This document shows, piece by piece, positions 6,957-14,729 of a DNA stretch of 16,823 nt. The notes beneath the pieces were generated by a model, which worked only from the letters and a program-made list of their open reading frames with translations, did no database searches and was not told the origin of the DNA. A program made the translations under genes and the position numbers. Within the stretch, counting starts at the first letter, position 1. Every line of letters begins with the position of its first letter. This stretch comes from Anaerolineaceae bacterium (GTDB lineage: Bacteria; Chloroflexota; Anaerolineae; Anaerolineales; Anaerolineaceae). Location of the stretch: the NCBI GenBank assembly GCA_014860845.1, contig JACZIY010000732.1, positions 1-16,823 of the forward strand, in the 5' to 3' direction.

Positions 6957-8798
6957 TTATTTAAATTGATACTCAGCAATTGCCAAACTTTCCAATTTAT
7001 TGCTGGTTGGAACGCCATCCTGACTCCAACCACGCAATTCATAGAAACGTGGCAACATTTTATCCAACTCAACAACATGACCTTTTCCAGGTCCTTCTGG
7101 GAGAGGTTCATGTAACATTCTGTAAGGAAGCGTATCATCTTCCTTCGTGAATCCTGCTTTCAACAAGAAAAGCCTTTCCATATTGAAAATACGATCACCG
7201 GCATCCAACAAACTTTGTTGTGTAAATGGAAGTCCGGTGGAGAATCTCATAATATCTGATAGCGGTGTTGGCCATAACTCCACCTTGTCTTCAAACATAT
7301 ACCTCACCGATAGAAACACACATAATCCGGTTGAATCAATAACTGCAAATGCATCCTCAAACCGTTTAACCAATTCTGGTTTGTTTTCCAGGGATAATGA
7401 ATCAATTTTTCGTGGGACACCAAAGACTTCACTGTAGGCAATATCGCCAGCCATGTGAGAGGCACCCTTGTTGGATGTTGCGTAGAGCAACCCCATTCCT
7501 TTCGAACCTCGAGGATCATACCCTGGAAATTCCTGTTTTTTGGCTGTAACTGCTAACTCGGGATGCCCGTAACTGTTCGCTAATCGGAAACTTCCCTGAG
7601 CTAATTCTTTCCCGAACCCTATCATGTTCGCAATCTGATGCGTAAGTGTAATAATGGCATCTGGATCACCAAATTTTAGATTAAAACCAATGGTGTCTCT
7701 TGAGATAATCCCTTTTTCTGCCATTTCCATAGCACAGGCAATCGTCATACCTGCTGATATCGTATCCAATCCATACTCATTACAAAGATAATTAGCTTTG
7801 ATGATTGCAGCCATGTTATCGATACCACATCCACTACCATAAGCTGCAATGGTTTCGTATTCTGGTCCTTCACCTTCGCCGGAATATTTAGGGTCATCTA
7901 CTTTTGTATCTCGTCCGCAGGCAATTGGGCATCGAAAACATGGTTTTGGCTTCTTCAAATATTTTTCATTGATGACGTCTCCGGTAATCCCAGCAATCCC
8001 TTCAAAACGACCGGATTGAAAATTCCTGGTAGGTAAGATGCCCATTTCATTTGTAATGGGGGGTACATATGATGTTCCATAAACGCGCATGGCTCCACCA
8101 GCTTTCATGACATCTCCAACTTTCTTTGAAATTGCTTTGCAATAGGCTTCCAATTCGTCGGGATGTGCAACATCAACTTTGTGTGAACCGCGAACAACGA
8201 CAGCTTTTAGATTCTTTGAACCCATTACTGCGCCAACACCTGAACGCCCGGCTGCCCGATGTTTGTCATTCATAATCGAAGCAAACAGAACCTGGTTCTC
8301 TCCTCCAGGTCCGATGCAGGCAACTCTGGCTTTCGGATCCGTTTCTGAAAGGAGGAGATCTTCGGTTTCGGGTACTATTTTCCCCCATACATGCTCGGCT
8401 GGTCTGAGTTCAACATGATCGTCATTTACCCATAAATAAACGGGGGTTTCAGCTTTACCTTCAAAGATGAACATATCAAACCCGGTACGTTTCATTTCGG
8501 TTGGGAAGAAACCACCTGAATTCGAGTCTGTCAACGCACCCGTGAGAGGAGACTTGGTGACAACCATGTATCGATTTCCTGTGGGAGCAACCGTTGCAGT
8601 GAGAGGACCTGTGGCAAAAATCATTACATTATCTGGAGATAGAGGATCTGCGGTTGGATCCATTTCATCCAGTAGATATTTAATTGCCCATCCCCGGCCA
8701 CCGAGATATTTAGCTGCAAATTCTTCATCAACAGTTTCGACTTTTGTCGTTTTTGTACTTAGATTTACTCTTAAAATTTTTCCATGCCAGGCAAACAT
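6957..8798 (-). CDS. aor: Tungsten-containing aldehyde:ferredoxin oxidoreductase
   Basis: A 613-aa AOR-family enzyme, which oxidises aldehydes to carboxylic acids, or the reverse, with ferredoxin as electron partner, in the anaerobic cytoplasm. The N-terminal AOR_N domain (about 3-205) includes GGRGWAIKYL and GAVMGSKNLKAVVV. The [4Fe-4S] ligands are C-x2-C-x3-C at Cys287, Cys290, Cys294, with the fourth at Cys493. Spacing is nearly identical to what I recall for Pyrococcus furiosus AOR (288/291/295/494). Pterin-binding DxxGLC is at 488-493 and a variant NEYGLD at 340-345. It starts at ATG behind GAGGAG and follows the MoaD-like gene by 24 bases. The nearest experimentally defined subfamily (AOR, FOR, GAPOR or WOR) cannot be fixed by eye; the Cys spacing favours AOR. 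No electron-transfer subunit gene is adjacent. Confidence 0.95.
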   Translation of the reverse strand: MFAWHGKILRVNLSTKTTKVETVDEEFAAKYLGGRGWAIKYLLDEMDPTADPLSPDNVMIFATGPLTATVAPTGNRYMVVTKSPLTGALTDSNSGGFFPTEMKRTGFDMFIFEGKAETPVYLWVNDDHVELRPAEHVWGKIVPETEDLLLSETDPKARVACIGPGGENQVLFASIMNDKHRAAGRSGVGAVMGSKNLKAVVVRGSHKVDVAHPDELEAYCKAISKKVGDVMKAGGAMRVYGTSYVPPITNEMGILPTRNFQSGRFEGIAGITGDVINEKYLKKPKPCFRCPIACGRDTKVDDPKYSGEGEGPEYETIAAYGSGCGIDNMAAIIKANYLCNEYGLDTISAGMTIACAMEMAEKGIISRDTIGFNLKFGDPDAIITLTHQIANMIGFGKELAQGSFRLANSYGHPELAVTAKKQEFPGYDPRGSKGMGLLYATSNKGASHMAGDIAYSEVFGVPRKIDSLSLENKPELVKRFEDAFAVIDSTGLCVFLSVRYMFEDKVELWPTPLSDIMRFSTGLPFTQQSLLDAGDRIFNMERLFLLKAGFTKEDDTLPYRMLHEPLPEGPGKGHVVELDKMLPRFYELRGWSQDGVPTSNKLESLAIAEYQFK

Positions 8799-8822
8799 TT
8801 TTTATCACTCCTCTAAAATTGA

Positions 8823-9062
8823 TTAGCCTCCAGCCATTGCCGAAAAGGCACAAATAATATCACCCTCACTTAATGATTCTCCAGGAACCATTGTTCTACC
8901 ATTTATCAATACAACACTTTCAGGAATTGGTGGAATTGAAAACATTTGCAGGATCTTTTCAGGACGAATATCTTCAGGAACATCAATGGAAATTTCATTT
9001 CCACCAGTGCCTTCAGGTAGGAAAATACGGTAATTTGCCAACAATTTAACACATATCTGCAT
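8823..9062 (-). CDS. MoaD/ThiS-family sulfur carrier protein linked to AOR
   Basis: A 79-aa beta-grasp protein ending in Gly-Gly (SAMAGG), the tail that is adenylated and thiocarboxylated in MoaD/ThiS proteins to donate sulfur for molybdopterin dithiolene (MoaD) or thiazole (ThiS). Other visible family features are the hydrophobic opening strand, 'VLINGR' (about 51-56) and the 'LSEGDII' turn (about 64-70). Its placement directly upstream of aor on the same strand, 24 bases away, argues for a role in tungsten-pterin assembly for that enzyme. MoaD-like genes beside aor are a recurrent arrangement in anaerobes. MoaE, MoaB and MoeA are not in the window. The ribosome binding site is weak. A general MoaD cannot be excluded. 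Confidence 0.88.
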   Translation of the reverse strand: MQICVKLLANYRIFLPEGTGGNEISIDVPEDIRPEKILQMFSIPPIPESVVLINGRTMVPGESLSEGDIICAFSAMAGG

Positions 9063-9087
9063 AATTTACTGACCAGGTTGCCTTAAA

Positions 9088-9127
9088 ATGATACAAAACC
9101 CAATTAGATAAAACAAGTTTAACTTGT
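9088..9127 (-). promoter_or_regulatory. Promoter of moaD-like/aor operon with palindromic operator candidate
   Basis: Minus strand: TTGTTT (9111-9116), 17-base spacer, TATCAT (9088-9093). The -35 hexamer is covered by a perfect palindrome, ACAAGTT-T-AACTTGT (9113-9127, 7-bp arms), placed where a repressor would block RNA polymerase. As RNA the same dyad forms only a 5-bp stem followed by TTTTA, so a weak terminator for the upstream EamA gene is an alternative reading. Confidence 0.45.
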
Positions 9128-9164
9128 CATTGATTTTTTTTGACAAACTGCGAAATCAGTTCAA

Positions 9165-10052
9165 TTACAAAAATATAATGGCTACGCCGACCATCGCAAT
9201 AAAAGTGCCTGCTATGGCTTGTTTTGAAATCTTCTCTTTCAATATAGTGCCGATTGGTATATGGAAAATAGGAGTCAATGCCATGAGTGTCGATGCGATT
9301 CCTACCTTCGCAAATTGAACAGCAATCAATGACAACCAGACCCCCAGAAATGGCCCCACCATTGCTCCTGCGAATGCAAATTTAAACGCTTTTGGAAATT
9401 GTCTGATTTGCTGAAAACTCTTTTTAAATTGTTTGGTTAGAATGGCAAAAAACCATACTGAAATCACAGCCACCAGAACCCGAATGACGACACCTGAAAG
9501 TGCAGGAAATTCTGGAGGTAAACCTTTTTTTGCAAAGATAAGCCCGACTGCCTGCCCAATGGCAGCCCCAACACCAAAAAGAATACCAACCCATTTATGG
9601 CGATCACTATAAATCTGGGAATGAGAATTATTACGATCCAAAATTACAACTGAAATACCCCAAATAGTAAGGATGACTCCACTTATTTGCAGAATGGATA
9701 GGATCTCCCCCAGAAATATCCATGCAAACAGAGCACTGATCACTGGAGTAATAGCCATCACTAACATTGCCAATCGAGGTCCTACCATGATGAAAGATTG
9801 GAATAAAAAGAGGTCTCCCACAACCAGGCCAATGATGGAGGATAATCCTAACCACATCCATTGCTCAACGGATGCATTTAATGGGATCGGAGTTCCGTAA
9901 ATTAATGTGTGTGTAATGATCAGAAATAGAAAAGCAAAACTTAATCGAATTCGATTTAATGAGGAAGAACCTATTTGTTTTCCAGAAAAGGAAAACAAAA
10001 TTGATGATAATGCCCACAAAAATGCTGCTGAAATACCTGCGATTTCGCCCAT
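9165..10052 (-). CDS. EamA/DMT-superfamily transporter (10-TM exporter type)
   Basis: A 295-aa membrane protein with about ten hydrophobic segments in two homologous EamA halves (about 3-138 and 150-294), as in drug/metabolite exporters such as RhtA or YdcZ-like proteins. The first half opens with AAFLWALSSILFSFSGKQIG; the second carries the typical 'GVAIIFL' C-terminal end. Substrate (amino acid, metabolite or drug) cannot be inferred. Start: ATG with GGAG four bases upstream on the minus strand. It lies 102 bases before the MoaD-like gene, which has its own candidate promoter, so it is probably a separate unit. A TGGTAAGAT extended -10 candidate lies upstream, near 10084-10092. Confidence 0.88.
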   Translation of the reverse strand: MGEIAGISAAFLWALSSILFSFSGKQIGSSSLNRIRLSFAFLFLIITHTLIYGTPIPLNASVEQWMWLGLSSIIGLVVGDLFLFQSFIMVGPRLAMLVMAITPVISALFAWIFLGEILSILQISGVILTIWGISVVILDRNNSHSQIYSDRHKWVGILFGVGAAIGQAVGLIFAKKGLPPEFPALSGVVIRVLVAVISVWFFAILTKQFKKSFQQIRQFPKAFKFAFAGAMVGPFLGVWLSLIAVQFAKVGIASTLMALTPIFHIPIGTILKEKISKQAIAGTFIAMVGVAIIFL

Positions 10053-10093
10053 AATTCTCCAATCTCATCAAATCGATGTATCTTACCATGAAG

Positions 10094-10131
10094 TCAATCG
10101 ATTGATATCAAATCTCAACAAAAGATTGAGA
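10094..10131. repeat. Cluster of small palindromes between eamA-like gene and PUA-like gene
   Basis: TCAATCGATTGA (10094-10105, perfect 12-bp palindrome) overlaps TTGATATCAA (10102-10111, perfect 10-bp palindrome). They are followed by the dyad TCTCAA-N7-TTGAGA (10113-10131). The cluster lies just upstream of a possible eamA promoter in a 197-base divergent gap. It may be an operator region, but AT-rich composition makes chance possible. Nothing else is seen in this gap. Confidence 0.35.
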
Positions 10132-10249
10132 AAATTTTGGCACTTAAGACCAGTTATTACTGTCTTCAAGGGTAGGGATTAATTTTTAGGATCGTGTTAT
10201 TTTAAAAGAGAAAGTCAAATAACTGTATAAAAATTTTTCGAGGTTCAAA

Positions 10250-10681
10250 ATGGAACATCTGGCTTATTGTGAAGCGAAAGCAAAAGAATTAACAAGGATT
10301 GTTAATGGTGGAAAATCAATGCTTATCAGAGGTGCCACTGGCAGAAAACTACCTTATGGGAGAGTAACCCAAGGTGATACTATTTATTTGATTGAAAATG
10401 ATGGAAAGGGATTGATTGTAGCAAAAGGAGAGGTTGCAGAGGTAATAGACTCAGACAAGTTATCCAAAGAGGAGGCTATCCAACTGATTTTGGATCATAT
10501 GGAAAAATTAAAATTGACTGATGATCAACTCAAGAGATGGTCGGGGAAAAGATATCTTTGTTTGATTGAAGTGAAAAATGTAACCAGTATTCCACCATTT
10601 ACATATAAAAGGGCAGCGAATATGGATGATTGGATTACTGTTGAATCGATTGATGAAATCAAAATGGAAATCTCTGATTAG
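10250..10681 (+). CDS. PUA-like (ASCH/EVE-type) domain protein, uncharacterised
   Basis: A 143-aa soluble protein. I do not recognise a named orthologue. The layout resembles the PUA superfamily beta-barrel seen in ASCH and EVE domains: 'YGRVTQGDTIYLIEND' (36-51) matches the conserved 'G-x-GD-x-(h)-h-F/L' strand turn, followed by 'LIVAKGEVAEVIDSDKL' (55-71), a helical insert with SKEEAIQLILDHMEKL, and a late strand pair 'KRYLCLIEVKNVTSIPPF' (100-117). Such domains bind modified nucleotides or RNA, but the residues needed here are not identifiable. GAGG six bases before the ATG is a good ribosome binding site. A 51-codon glycine-zipper gene follows after 31 bases, probably in the same transcript. 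It diverges from the EamA gene. Confidence 0.6.
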   Translation: MEHLAYCEAKAKELTRIVNGGKSMLIRGATGRKLPYGRVTQGDTIYLIENDGKGLIVAKGEVAEVIDSDKLSKEEAIQLILDHMEKLKLTDDQLKRWSGKRYLCLIEVKNVTSIPPFTYKRAANMDDWITVESIDEIKMEISD

Positions 10682-10712
10682 GAAAACCTAATTGGAAGAA
10701 AGGTGAAAATTT

Positions 10713-10868
10713 ATGGAAAAGCCAGATAAAACTTCAAGTGTTGGCTTGGGAATTGTCTTTGGTGTGGCTATTGGTGCGGCCCTGGGTGTTATTTACAATA
10801 ACATCGCACTGGGAGCTGCATTCGGAGCTGCTTTTGGAGTTATTGTAGGCGCGATTATTGACGGATAA
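10713..10868 (+). CDS. Small glycine-zipper membrane peptide (51 aa)
   Basis: A 51-aa open frame (ATG at 10713, TAA at 10866-10868) with AAAGGTG eight bases upstream. After a polar start (MEKPDKTSS) almost the whole protein is two Gly-zipper helices: V10-I27 with G11, G13, G17, G21, G25, then a YNN turn, then I31-I49 with G34, G38, G42, G46. The four-residue glycine spacing is typical of tightly packed transmembrane hairpins. Coding is supported by the ribosome binding site, amphipathic regularity and the same-strand neighbour. Proteins of this sort are annotated 'glycine zipper family protein'. A function is not known; pore, membrane-stress or anchoring roles are only possibilities. Confidence 0.75.
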   Translation: MEKPDKTSSVGLGIVFGVAIGAALGVIYNNIALGAAFGAAFGVIVGAIIDG

Positions 10869-10925
10869 AAAAATCAGGATAAGAAATCATGATTTCACAA
10901 AAGTGAATTCTTTGGTTTCATAAAA

Positions 10926-10958
10926 AAGCAAGGTTTATCTGGATGAAAAACCTTGCTT
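10926..10958 (-). terminator. Rho-independent terminator of the Agl23-NHL gene
   Basis: A perfect 11-bp stem pairs AAGCAAGGTTT (10926-10936) with 10948-10958 around an 11-base loop. On the minus strand it is followed by TTTTTTA, 35 bases past the large gene's stop. On the plus strand no T run follows, though it could still slow transcripts from the glycine-zipper side. Bases 10869-10925 show nothing else. Confidence 0.85.
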
Positions 10959-10993
10959 GATTAGACGGATTATTTTATAAGTTGATTAAAATT

Positions 10994-13900
10994 TCATGGC
11001 CAGGTGAAATGTAATAAGACACTATTCCCAGCGTCAGACACCCAAACACCGTTGTTGCTGTCAAACACTAAGGCAGCGGGCATTCCAAAACCGTCAGTAC
11101 TTGGGCTGTAATTGCCCCAACCCATAATGAATTGACCATCAGGCTGAAAACCTAATACTCGAAAACCTTCAGGATCGGTCGTATACACATTTCCAAAATT
11201 ATCGGTTGCCAGGAATGGTTTATTATCCAGACTCTGGCCGAACCAACCCACGACATCCCAGGAATTAATGGCATGATAAGTTGCTTTCTCCGAATCTGGC
11301 ATGAAAACCTGAATGCGCTGGTTCCAGGTATCGGAGATATAAATCTCTCCATTTAACCCCATGGCGAGACCAACAGGTTCATCCAATTGTCCCAAATCAA
11401 AACCTGCTTCACCGAATTGAGTCAGGAAATTCCCATTTGAGTCAAAGACAGCCACGCGTTTATTACCAGTATCAGCGATATAAACTCGATTCTCGTCATC
11501 AACAATAATTCCTCTGGGACCCCAGAATCCATCCGGATTTTCTGCTGCGCCAAAGTATCCCCACATGGTAATGAAATCTCCTTCAGCTGTGAACTTTTGG
11601 ACACGGTGGTTCCATGTATCCGTCACATAAACCGATCCATCCGGACCAACAGCGATTCCCCATGGATCGTTAAATGTTCCCTGTGGTGCTTCACCAGAAA
11701 GAATATCCGCAAAGCTACCCCAGATATTCAGCAAGGTTCCATCTTCAGTAAAGCGTTGAATTCGGTGATTGCGAGAGTCGGCAACATAAATCGATCCATC
11801 CGGACCAATCGCAATACCACGTGGAGCGTCTAATTGACCAGATTCTTTCCCATAAAATCCAATAATCTTATCTGGTAAAAGGGATTGGATTTTTCCTTCA
11901 TAAGGATCGACGACAGGCTCGGAAATAATGGCTGGCATCGAACCATAATTCCAAATCTGTCCGATTACATCCTTACGTATGTACATACGAATGGGATCTG
12001 ATGGTGACCAGGTGGAGATTGTCAGATCACTTCTGCCTTTTATTTCCGCATATTTACTGTAATCTTTATTAAGCCAGATTTGGAAAAGCGCTGAGCGCAT
12101 GTTGGCATCCGTGAGCGCATATTTTATTCTTTCCCAGGTCAGGAAATAATAATCCTGGGTCGGCCACACCAGACGGATATAATCGTATTTCACGTAATCA
12201 TCTTTTACGAGTGAATCAATCTTAGAGTAGTTCTGATCACTTGCCAGAATAATGGGAGAATTTAACAGGTCACGGGTGGGTTTGTCGGTATACCATTGTT
12301 TATTTGGGTAATCGCGGAAATACCACCAATATGGATACAATGAGTCATTGTCATAGGCAACATTGATTTTCTTTTCGCCAACTGTTCGCTTGGAAATTTC
12401 TTCCACCTGCTCCAGAATGTCTTTTGGTCCACGATCCGCATGTGCATAAACAAGAAATTCTTTTCCATTATCATAATTGATGAAAGAAGCCATGAAGGAA
12501 GTACGAATTGTCAAAAATGTTAATAAAAGCGAAAAAGCTAAAACCATAATTCTGGATTTCCCCATCCAGGAAATATTTCTTAAATAGTGCATGAAACCAA
12601 AGGAAGAAAAAATCAGGACAATAATGGATGTGATAAATGTACTGGTTACCTGTAATTGTTCCAATGAATTGCCCTGGAATGGAGGAGTTGCACCCATCAA
12701 AGTTCCGAGAAAGCCCAGTAGGCTGGTGATCAATACTGGTAACAGCAAGAGACTGATCCAACTTTTACCTTCCTTGAATTTTTCCCATGGAATTTGCCCG
12801 ATCAGTTTATCAAATCCCCAGGCAGCCGTCAGAGCAAAAGGCAGAGCTATGTGAACCGTCAGCCAGGGCATCTTTTCACCTGCCAGACTGTATGCCAGTA
12901 AATTCATCAACGAGAAAAATCCTAATAAAAATAGAACCGGTACGCGATAATGATCAGCAGTAAAATCTAAGGATTCTTCAAAAGTTTCTTCATTATCTTC
13001 TAGTTCCTGAATGATTTCATTCTGTCCATCCTCAGGGATATTTTCTTCGAAAAACAGGTGTTCAGCAATTTCCAGTTCATCACTCTCCTGAATTTCGGGA
13101 GCGATGGGATCGGCTTGTGTCACTGGTGATAAAGGCACAGAAACTGCCAGACTCGATTTTCGCAAATGCACCAATCCAAATATGATGGCTATAAAAAAAC
13201 CAAAAATCGTCAGATACTCGTAAAAAGGCATCTGCAATAGAGCATAGTAATAAAGTGGCTGGGTGCCACGATTAACAGCCTGTTGTTCCAGCCAATATCC
13301 CAGGGAGCCGACGATTCCGGTAAAGAAACCTCTACCATTCGTAAAGAAGGTTGTATAAAAAACAATAAAAATTGCCCAAAAAACAGCCATATTTTTGAAC
13401 CAAACTTTACGATTCCACCAAACGCCGATTGCAACGGCAATAGCGCCTAATACCAACAAAGCTACCCCAATGCGGATCATTCCCTCGGTTGTGTAATCGG
13501 TTGGTTTCCAGTTTTGTCCCACCAGAGAGCCAATGATATTAATCGGAAATGCCGCTAAGAGCGGAAGTACGATTGTTCCATTCAGAATCAACAAATCAAA
13601 AGTACGTAGATGCCGGATTGCATCCAGCCCAATCCCTTTTACCAGCATATAAATGGTGAATATGCCGATCAATATGGCCACCAGTACAGACAGACTGGCA
13701 AGTAGGCCGATATTGGAAGCAGATTGCGAAATCACTTCACCCAATTCATTGGTGGGATTCTGTTTTGCATTGATGTAACCCAGGATAATTCCAGCAAATA
13801 ACAATCCCATCGTTATCACCATCAGTATTACGAATAGTTGTCGTGATTGGGTTGTTCGCCAGCGTTCTCGAATGACTTCAGATAAAAACTGAAATGCCAG

Positions 13901-14506
13901 AAACATGAGCAGAATGGCAATGTATATATATGCAGTTTCTTTGGCTGCAAAATTCAGCGCGTGCGATATTGTCAGCAATAATAATGAAAACGTATCTCCC
14001 TTATCCAAATACCTTAAAGTTGCATAGATCATTAAAACGGCGATGAGTTCTATCAACCCTTCATTCCTGGTGTAACGCCCATAAAAAAGCAAGTATGGGG
14101 AAATCAAAAAGAGAAATCCACCGATTAGATGACCATACTTACCCAGATAGGGTTTGAAAAGTAGCAATATCATCACGATCGCTGCAACACTTGCTAAAGC
14201 TGCTGGTATGCGAGATGTAAAATCCGAGTCCCCAAACATAAAATAGGTCAACGCGATCAGATGAAATTGAAGCGGACCATGAGTGATTGGATCCTGAGTA
14301 TATCCTTTTCCGGTAGCCAGATCCCAGGAAGGAACGACATGATTAACTTCATCATGACTCATAACCCTGGCTCCTAAGTCAGAGAAACGACTAACAATGG
14401 CTAATACAATGATGATAATGATGAATAAATTTTCAATTGTTAGTTTTGGCAAGTAATCTGAGATTGGTTTATCAAGCCACGTGTTGGTTGTTTTTTCAGA
14501 ATTCAT
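10994..14506 (-). CDS. Agl23/TIGR03663-type membrane glycosyltransferase fused to six-bladed NHL propeller
   Basis: A 1170-aa protein. The N-terminal part is a GT39/PMT-like polytopic enzyme with roughly a dozen membrane segments. After the first helix (about 24-40) the outer loop carries the catalytic-type acidic motif 'SHDEVNH' (Asp52/Glu53) and 'DPITHGPLQFH' (72-82), characteristic of the TIGR03663 family (flippase activity-associated protein Agl23). Such enzymes use polyprenyl-phosphate sugars at the membrane. An acidic linker (about 465-515) interrupts the helices, and a soluble region with 'YPYWWYFRDYP' follows. From about 880 to the end are six NHL blades, with 'hYVxDxxNxRh' cores near 905, 956, 1006, 1052, 1104 and 1152. 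I chose the ATG with GGAG nine bases upstream; an in-frame GTG five codons earlier (14519-14521) abuts AGAGG too closely. The fusion suggests a glycosyltransferase with its own extracytoplasmic binding propeller. Substrates are unknown. Confidence 0.85.
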   Translation of the reverse strand: MNSEKTTNTWLDKPISDYLPKLTIENLFIIIIIVLAIVSRFSDLGARVMSHDEVNHVVPSWDLATGKGYTQDPITHGPLQFHLIALTYFMFGDSDFTSRIPAALASVAAIVMILLLFKPYLGKYGHLIGGFLFLISPYLLFYGRYTRNEGLIELIAVLMIYATLRYLDKGDTFSLLLLTISHALNFAAKETAYIYIAILLMFLAFQFLSEVIRERWRTTQSRQLFVILMVITMGLLFAGIILGYINAKQNPTNELGEVISQSASNIGLLASLSVLVAILIGIFTIYMLVKGIGLDAIRHLRTFDLLILNGTIVLPLLAAFPINIIGSLVGQNWKPTDYTTEGMIRIGVALLVLGAIAVAIGVWWNRKVWFKNMAVFWAIFIVFYTTFFTNGRGFFTGIVGSLGYWLEQQAVNRGTQPLYYYALLQMPFYEYLTIFGFFIAIIFGLVHLRKSSLAVSVPLSPVTQADPIAPEIQESDELEIAEHLFFEENIPEDGQNEIIQELEDNEETFEESLDFTADHYRVPVLFLLGFFSLMNLLAYSLAGEKMPWLTVHIALPFALTAAWGFDKLIGQIPWEKFKEGKSWISLLLLPVLITSLLGFLGTLMGATPPFQGNSLEQLQVTSTFITSIIVLIFSSFGFMHYLRNISWMGKSRIMVLAFSLLLTFLTIRTSFMASFINYDNGKEFLVYAHADRGPKDILEQVEEISKRTVGEKKINVAYDNDSLYPYWWYFRDYPNKQWYTDKPTRDLLNSPIILASDQNYSKIDSLVKDDYVKYDYIRLVWPTQDYYFLTWERIKYALTDANMRSALFQIWLNKDYSKYAEIKGRSDLTISTWSPSDPIRMYIRKDVIGQIWNYGSMPAIISEPVVDPYEGKIQSLLPDKIIGFYGKESGQLDAPRGIAIGPDGSIYVADSRNHRIQRFTEDGTLLNIWGSFADILSGEAPQGTFNDPWGIAVGPDGSVYVTDTWNHRVQKFTAEGDFITMWGYFGAAENPDGFWGPRGIIVDDENRVYIADTGNKRVAVFDSNGNFLTQFGEAGFDLGQLDEPVGLAMGLNGEIYISDTWNQRIQVFMPDSEKATYHAINSWDVVGWFGQSLDNKPFLATDNFGNVYTTDPEGFRVLGFQPDGQFIMGWGNYSPSTDGFGMPAALVFDSNNGVWVSDAGNSVLLHFTWP

Positions 14507-14515
14507 ACAGGACGT

Positions 14516-14519
14516 CTCC
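14516..14519 (-). promoter_or_regulatory. Shine-Dalgarno GGAG for the Agl23-NHL gene
   Basis: GGAG with a nine-base spacer to the ATG at 14504-14506 (minus strand) favours this start over the GTG at 14519-14521. Confidence 0.6.
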
Positions 14520-14549
14520 ACACCTCTTTTATTTCAGGTCGAAAATCTA

Positions 14550-14563
14550 AATTTTGCAAAATT
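14550..14563. repeat. Perfect 14-bp palindrome upstream of the Agl23-NHL gene
   Basis: AATTTTGCAAAATT reads the same on both strands. It lies about 45 bases upstream of the Agl23-NHL start and may be an operator in the 223-base divergent region. No convincing promoter for the minus-strand gene was found around it. Confidence 0.4.
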
Positions 14564-14648
14564 CCCATTGACTAAATTAGATTCGCAAAGTGTTGACAAG
14601 CAACAGTCGCCAGGTCAAAATCAAATTTTCTTCTTCAATATGTTTTTT

Positions 14649-14677
14649 TTGACTTTCTTTTTAATCAATTCTATACT
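14649..14677 (+). promoter_or_regulatory. Sigma-70-type promoter of the MFS gene
   Basis: TTGACT (14649-14654), 17-base spacer, TATACT (14672-14677). Predicted transcription start is near 14684, 45 bases before the MFS start. The -10 lies inside the left arm of a 10-bp inverted repeat (14671-14700). Confidence 0.7.
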
Positions 14678-14700
14678 TTTCAGATCAAACAAAAGTATAG
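14671..14700. repeat. 10-bp inverted repeat straddling the MFS transcription start
   Basis: CTATACTTTT (14671-14680) is perfectly repeated in inverse as AAAAGTATAG (14691-14700) with a 10-base gap. Arm centres are 20 bases apart, about two helical turns, as for a dimeric regulator binding one DNA face. The left arm contains the -10 hexamer. A hairpin in the leader is less likely because the left arm would be mostly upstream of the transcript. Confidence 0.55.
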
Positions 14701-14729
14701 CGTAATTTTATCGCAAAGTTGGAATAGAT

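Noticed and set aside
10053..10249. Small gene or RNA in the eamA/PUA-like gap
   Set aside because: Plus-strand open frame through 10182 overlaps the EamA gene antisense and has no coding support; only short palindromes are seen.
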